From Bdellovibrionales bacterium RIFCSPHIGHO2_01_FULL_40_29 (GTDB lineage: Bacteria; Bdellovibrionota; Bdellovibrionia; Bdellovibrionales; Bdellovibrionaceae): DNA of 64,000 nucleotides. Position 1 is the first letter of the stretch. Each line of letters starts with the position of its first letter. Location: NCBI GenBank assembly GCA_001771815.1, contig MEPU01000008.1:1-64000 (forward strand), written 5' to 3'. Below are positions 61,230-64,000 of this stretch, piece by piece. Below the pieces are notes generated by a model. That model saw only the letters and a program-made list of their open reading frames with translations, was not told the DNA's origin and searched no databases. Position numbers and translations under genes: made by a program.

Positions 61230-62921
61230 CTACACCGAAATTTTCTGAACACCGAAACGGTGAACTAAATTATCAACAATAACTTTTGAAACGAAAACAT
61301 TTGAAAACAATGTGGTCACAATGCCCACTAATAATGTGACAGCAAATCCTCGAACCGGACCTGTTCCAAAGTATAATAAAATAATGGCTGTAGCGGCAAG
61401 AGTGACATTGGCATCTAAAATAGCTGACATGGCTTTTGAATACCCTTCAGCAATAGCTGCTTTGGCAGAGGATCCTTTATGAAATTCTTCGCGAATTCGC
61501 TCGTTAATCAAAACATTCGCATCCACTGCAAAGGCAACTGTTAATGCCATACCCGCAATTCCAGGTAAAGTTAGTGTCGCTCCCAGCGATGCCAAAAGTG
61601 CAATCACACAAACAATATTAACTATTAACGATAGGGATGAAACCACTCCCATTGATTTATAGTAAAACAACATAAAAAGAATAATTAAAATAGACCCAAC
61701 ATAAGAAGCCATTTTTGCTTTGTCCAAAGCATCTTTTCCCAATGATGGTCCAACACGACGCTCTTCTAATTGTTCAAGGGCTGCAGGTAAAGCACCAGCA
61801 CGAAGTGCTGTTGAAATGAGTTTGGCTTCATTCATGGATTCCTCACGATTTCGTGAGCTTCCTAAAGTGATAACCGCTTGACCATTTGGAATTTTAGTAT
61901 TGATTTTAGGAGCTGTTTTAACAACTTTATCCAAGACAACAGCCATTTGTTCGTTGATATGCTTTTCCGTCAATTCACCAAACTTCACAGCACCTGCTGG
62001 ATTAAATCGGATAGAAACTTCGGGCTCTCCATACTGACCAAATGTAATCGTTGCATTATCCAAATAATCACCCGTTAAGTCTGTATCTGTTTTTAACAAA
62101 TACGGAGTATTTCCGGCTTCCATGGTTTTAGCATTCTGCATTTTCTCAAAAAAGACCGTTGTTTTCGGTGGTAACTTTGTTTGCAAATCAGCATTCAATC
62201 GATTGATGTATTCCGTGTATTTAATTGTCCCCATTGTATAACCACCCGCTTTTTCAGCGTCAGCGATCATCTGGCGTAATTCGTCCTGAGATTTCTCATA
62301 AGAAACAATCATGAAATCTAATTTTGCAGTGGTATTGATCAACTGCTTCGCCTTTTCAGCATCAGCCATTCCAGGCAACTGCACTAAAATACGGTCCGCA
62401 CCTTGCTGAGTGATAGATGGTTCAGCTACACCAAACTCATCAATACGATTACGAAGTGTCTCGATCGCTTGACGAATCACATTCTGCTTTTGCTCCATCA
62501 AATACGCGTCGAAATACTTCACTTCGACTTTTTCAGCATCTTTTGAAATAACCTGAAGACTACCTGGATAATTTTTTTGAATTAACGTTTCCACTTTTTT
62601 TGCATCATCAGCACTTGATACAAGAATATCAAATTCGCCTGCTTTGGCATTTGCTATACTAAAATCCTTAACAGCAACTGATTCTTTAGCCAATTCAGCT
62701 TTGAGTGCCAATGTCTGACGAACAACAGTTGTTGATACAACACTGTCCACGTCCACACCCATCACAAGATGAAGTCCACCTTGAATATCCAAACCATAAT
62801 TCAATTTCTTAGATGGCCACCATGTGAGTTTAGAAACATCCATAAAATTAGGGACTATCAAAAATACGGCGAGCAAAACTCCCAGTGCCGCAATCCACGT
62901 GCGAGATCGTATTCCTTCCAT
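61230..62921 (-). CDS. secD: Protein translocase subunit SecD
   Basis: SecD is the larger subunit of the SecDF motor. The 563-residue protein has TM1 (about 8-26), LNYGLDIQGGLHLVMGVD (P1 domain start) near residue 41, then the large periplasmic region. The C-terminal membrane half carries LEERRVGPSLGKDALDKAK and AFAVDANVLINERIREE near residue 465, which holds the conserved Asp of proton transfer. It follows yajC by 2 bp. Length is in the normal 500-620 range. Confidence 0.97.
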   Translation of the reverse strand: MEGIRSRTWIAALGVLLAVFLIVPNFMDVSKLTWWPSKKLNYGLDIQGGLHLVMGVDVDSVVSTTVVRQTLALKAELAKESVAVKDFSIANAKAGEFDILVSSADDAKKVETLIQKNYPGSLQVISKDAEKVEVKYFDAYLMEQKQNVIRQAIETLRNRIDEFGVAEPSITQQGADRILVQLPGMADAEKAKQLINTTAKLDFMIVSYEKSQDELRQMIADAEKAGGYTMGTIKYTEYINRLNADLQTKLPPKTTVFFEKMQNAKTMEAGNTPYLLKTDTDLTGDYLDNATITFGQYGEPEVSIRFNPAGAVKFGELTEKHINEQMAVVLDKVVKTAPKINTKIPNGQAVITLGSSRNREESMNEAKLISTALRAGALPAALEQLEERRVGPSLGKDALDKAKMASYVGSILIILFMLFYYKSMGVVSSLSLIVNIVCVIALLASLGATLTLPGIAGMALTVAFAVDANVLINERIREEFHKGSSAKAAIAEGYSKAMSAILDANVTLAATAIILLYFGTGPVRGFAVTLLVGIVTTLFSNVFVSKVIVDNLVHRFGVQKISV

Positions 62922-62923
62922 GA

Positions 62924-63298
62924 TTACTTTCCTTCTTTCTTATCTTGAAGAACAGCTTGTGATGTTAAAACTTGAGACCGCATCACTTTGATTTGAACAT
63001 TATTAGCTACTTCTAAAGTTACTAACTTATCTGTGAGTGCAGCAATCCGTCCTAAAATTCCAGATTGAGTGATCACTTGATCTCCGACTTTCAAACCTGA
63101 TAAAAAAGTTTGCGTCTCTTTTTGTTTTTTTGCTTGAGGGCGAATCAAGAAAAAATAAAAGACTCCAATAATAATCACAAACGGGACAAACTGCATGTAA
63201 GCAGGAGGCGCCGGTTGAGCGGCAGTTGCTGTTGCTACCTCGGTGGTTTGAGCCAAAACAGTTTGACCAAATAAAAATAGATTCACAATCAGATCCAT
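62924..63298 (-). CDS. yajC: Sec translocon accessory protein YajC
   Basis: YajC associates with SecDF-YidC at the inner membrane. The 124-residue protein has an N-terminal hydrophobic signal-like part, a helix FVPFVIIIGVFYFFLIRPQ with the family's RPQAKKQKE motif, then the beta-rich LKVGDQVITQSGILGRI segment. All are typical. It precedes secD, and tgt lies upstream, the classical tgt-yajC-secD-secF order. Confidence 0.96.
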   Translation of the reverse strand: MDLIVNLFLFGQTVLAQTTEVATATAAQPAPPAYMQFVPFVIIIGVFYFFLIRPQAKKQKETQTFLSGLKVGDQVITQSGILGRIAALTDKLVTLEVANNVQIKVMRSQVLTSQAVLQDKKEGK

Positions 63299-63375
63299 GG
63301 TGTTCCTTCCAAATCGACGTAAAATTTAAAATGTCGAAATAAAATTGAACACTTAAACGGGTTTTTGATCAACTA

Positions 63376-64000
<625 letters not shown>

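Overview
This window looks like a chromosomal segment of a Gram-negative bacterium of the Bdellovibrionota or wider deltaproteobacterial type, and Bdellovibrio-like organisms are the best guess. That placement is an inference, not a measurement. It rests on the AT-rich sequence, the very tight packing with many 1-23 bp gene overlaps, and the mix of genes: RNase Y, a cdaA-cdaR-glmM module beside ftsH, yajC-secD-secF beside tgt and recJ, a FadE-type acyl-CoA dehydrogenase, heme A synthase and TatA. Most of the segment is ordinary housekeeping. No tRNA, rRNA, transposase, integrase, CRISPR array or phage module was seen. No gene-free stretch exceeds 300 bases. The longest is 35040-35229, which holds the fadE leader and a terminator.

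Layout. At 118-8566 a minus-strand operon encodes a cysteine desulfurase, MnmA, MtaB, RNase III, Era, Der and an NSS-family symporter. At 8639-9619 lies an unrecognised GAF-like protein. At 9626-18792 a long minus-strand cluster runs ybgC, glpX, zinc-ribbon protein, SRPBCC protein, hypothetical, tilS, ftsH, cdaA, cdaR, glmM, pdxJ, tsaE. At 18831-21928 are pgsA, small membrane proteins and a divergent RNase Y. At 21925-29945 is a surface-glycan-like accessory island with five GT2-type transferases, a methyltransferase-like protein, a multi-pass GT-C-like membrane protein and an unknown protein with an in-frame tandem repeat. At 29949-32389 are two paralogous prepilin-like proteins. At 32538-38175 are fadE, a small lipoprotein, a VC0807-type membrane protein, a proline-rich secreted protein and a SohB protease. 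At 38259-44223 is a complete peptide ABC importer. At 44367-50797 are tatA, GDPD, an AsmA-like protein, greA, an nrnA-like DHH protein, a BFD-type protein and an epimerase-like protein. At 50853-57282 are an AarF/UbiB kinase, a glycosyltransferase, heme A synthase, a LON-domain protein, DCC, Nudix, Na/Pi transporter and DUF486 genes. At 57277-64000 a minus-strand cluster holds tgt, yajC, secD, secF, recJ, queC and DUF366.

How the genes work together. tRNA maturation recurs: the desulfurase feeds MnmA (s2U34), TsaE (t6A37) precedes MtaB (ms2t6A37), TilS makes lysidine, and QueC plus Tgt belong to queuosine synthesis. Envelope functions also recur: FtsH, SecDF-YajC, TatA, PgsA, the AsmA-like protein, GDPD and the glycosyltransferases. 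CdaA/CdaR/GlmM couple c-di-AMP production to the first committed steps of cell-wall precursor synthesis.

The least explained signals are these: the tandem-repeat protein in the glycan island; RNase Y with its KH GXXG loop replaced; the paired prepilin-like proteins; an 8-codon leader that seems to couple translation into nrnA; two long perfect hairpins inside coding sequence (45174-45199 and 49750-49782); and a shared GATAACGTT-type element placed 12 nt before the ATG of two genes that lack a clear ribosome binding site. I did not find a clear-cut new defence or secretion system.
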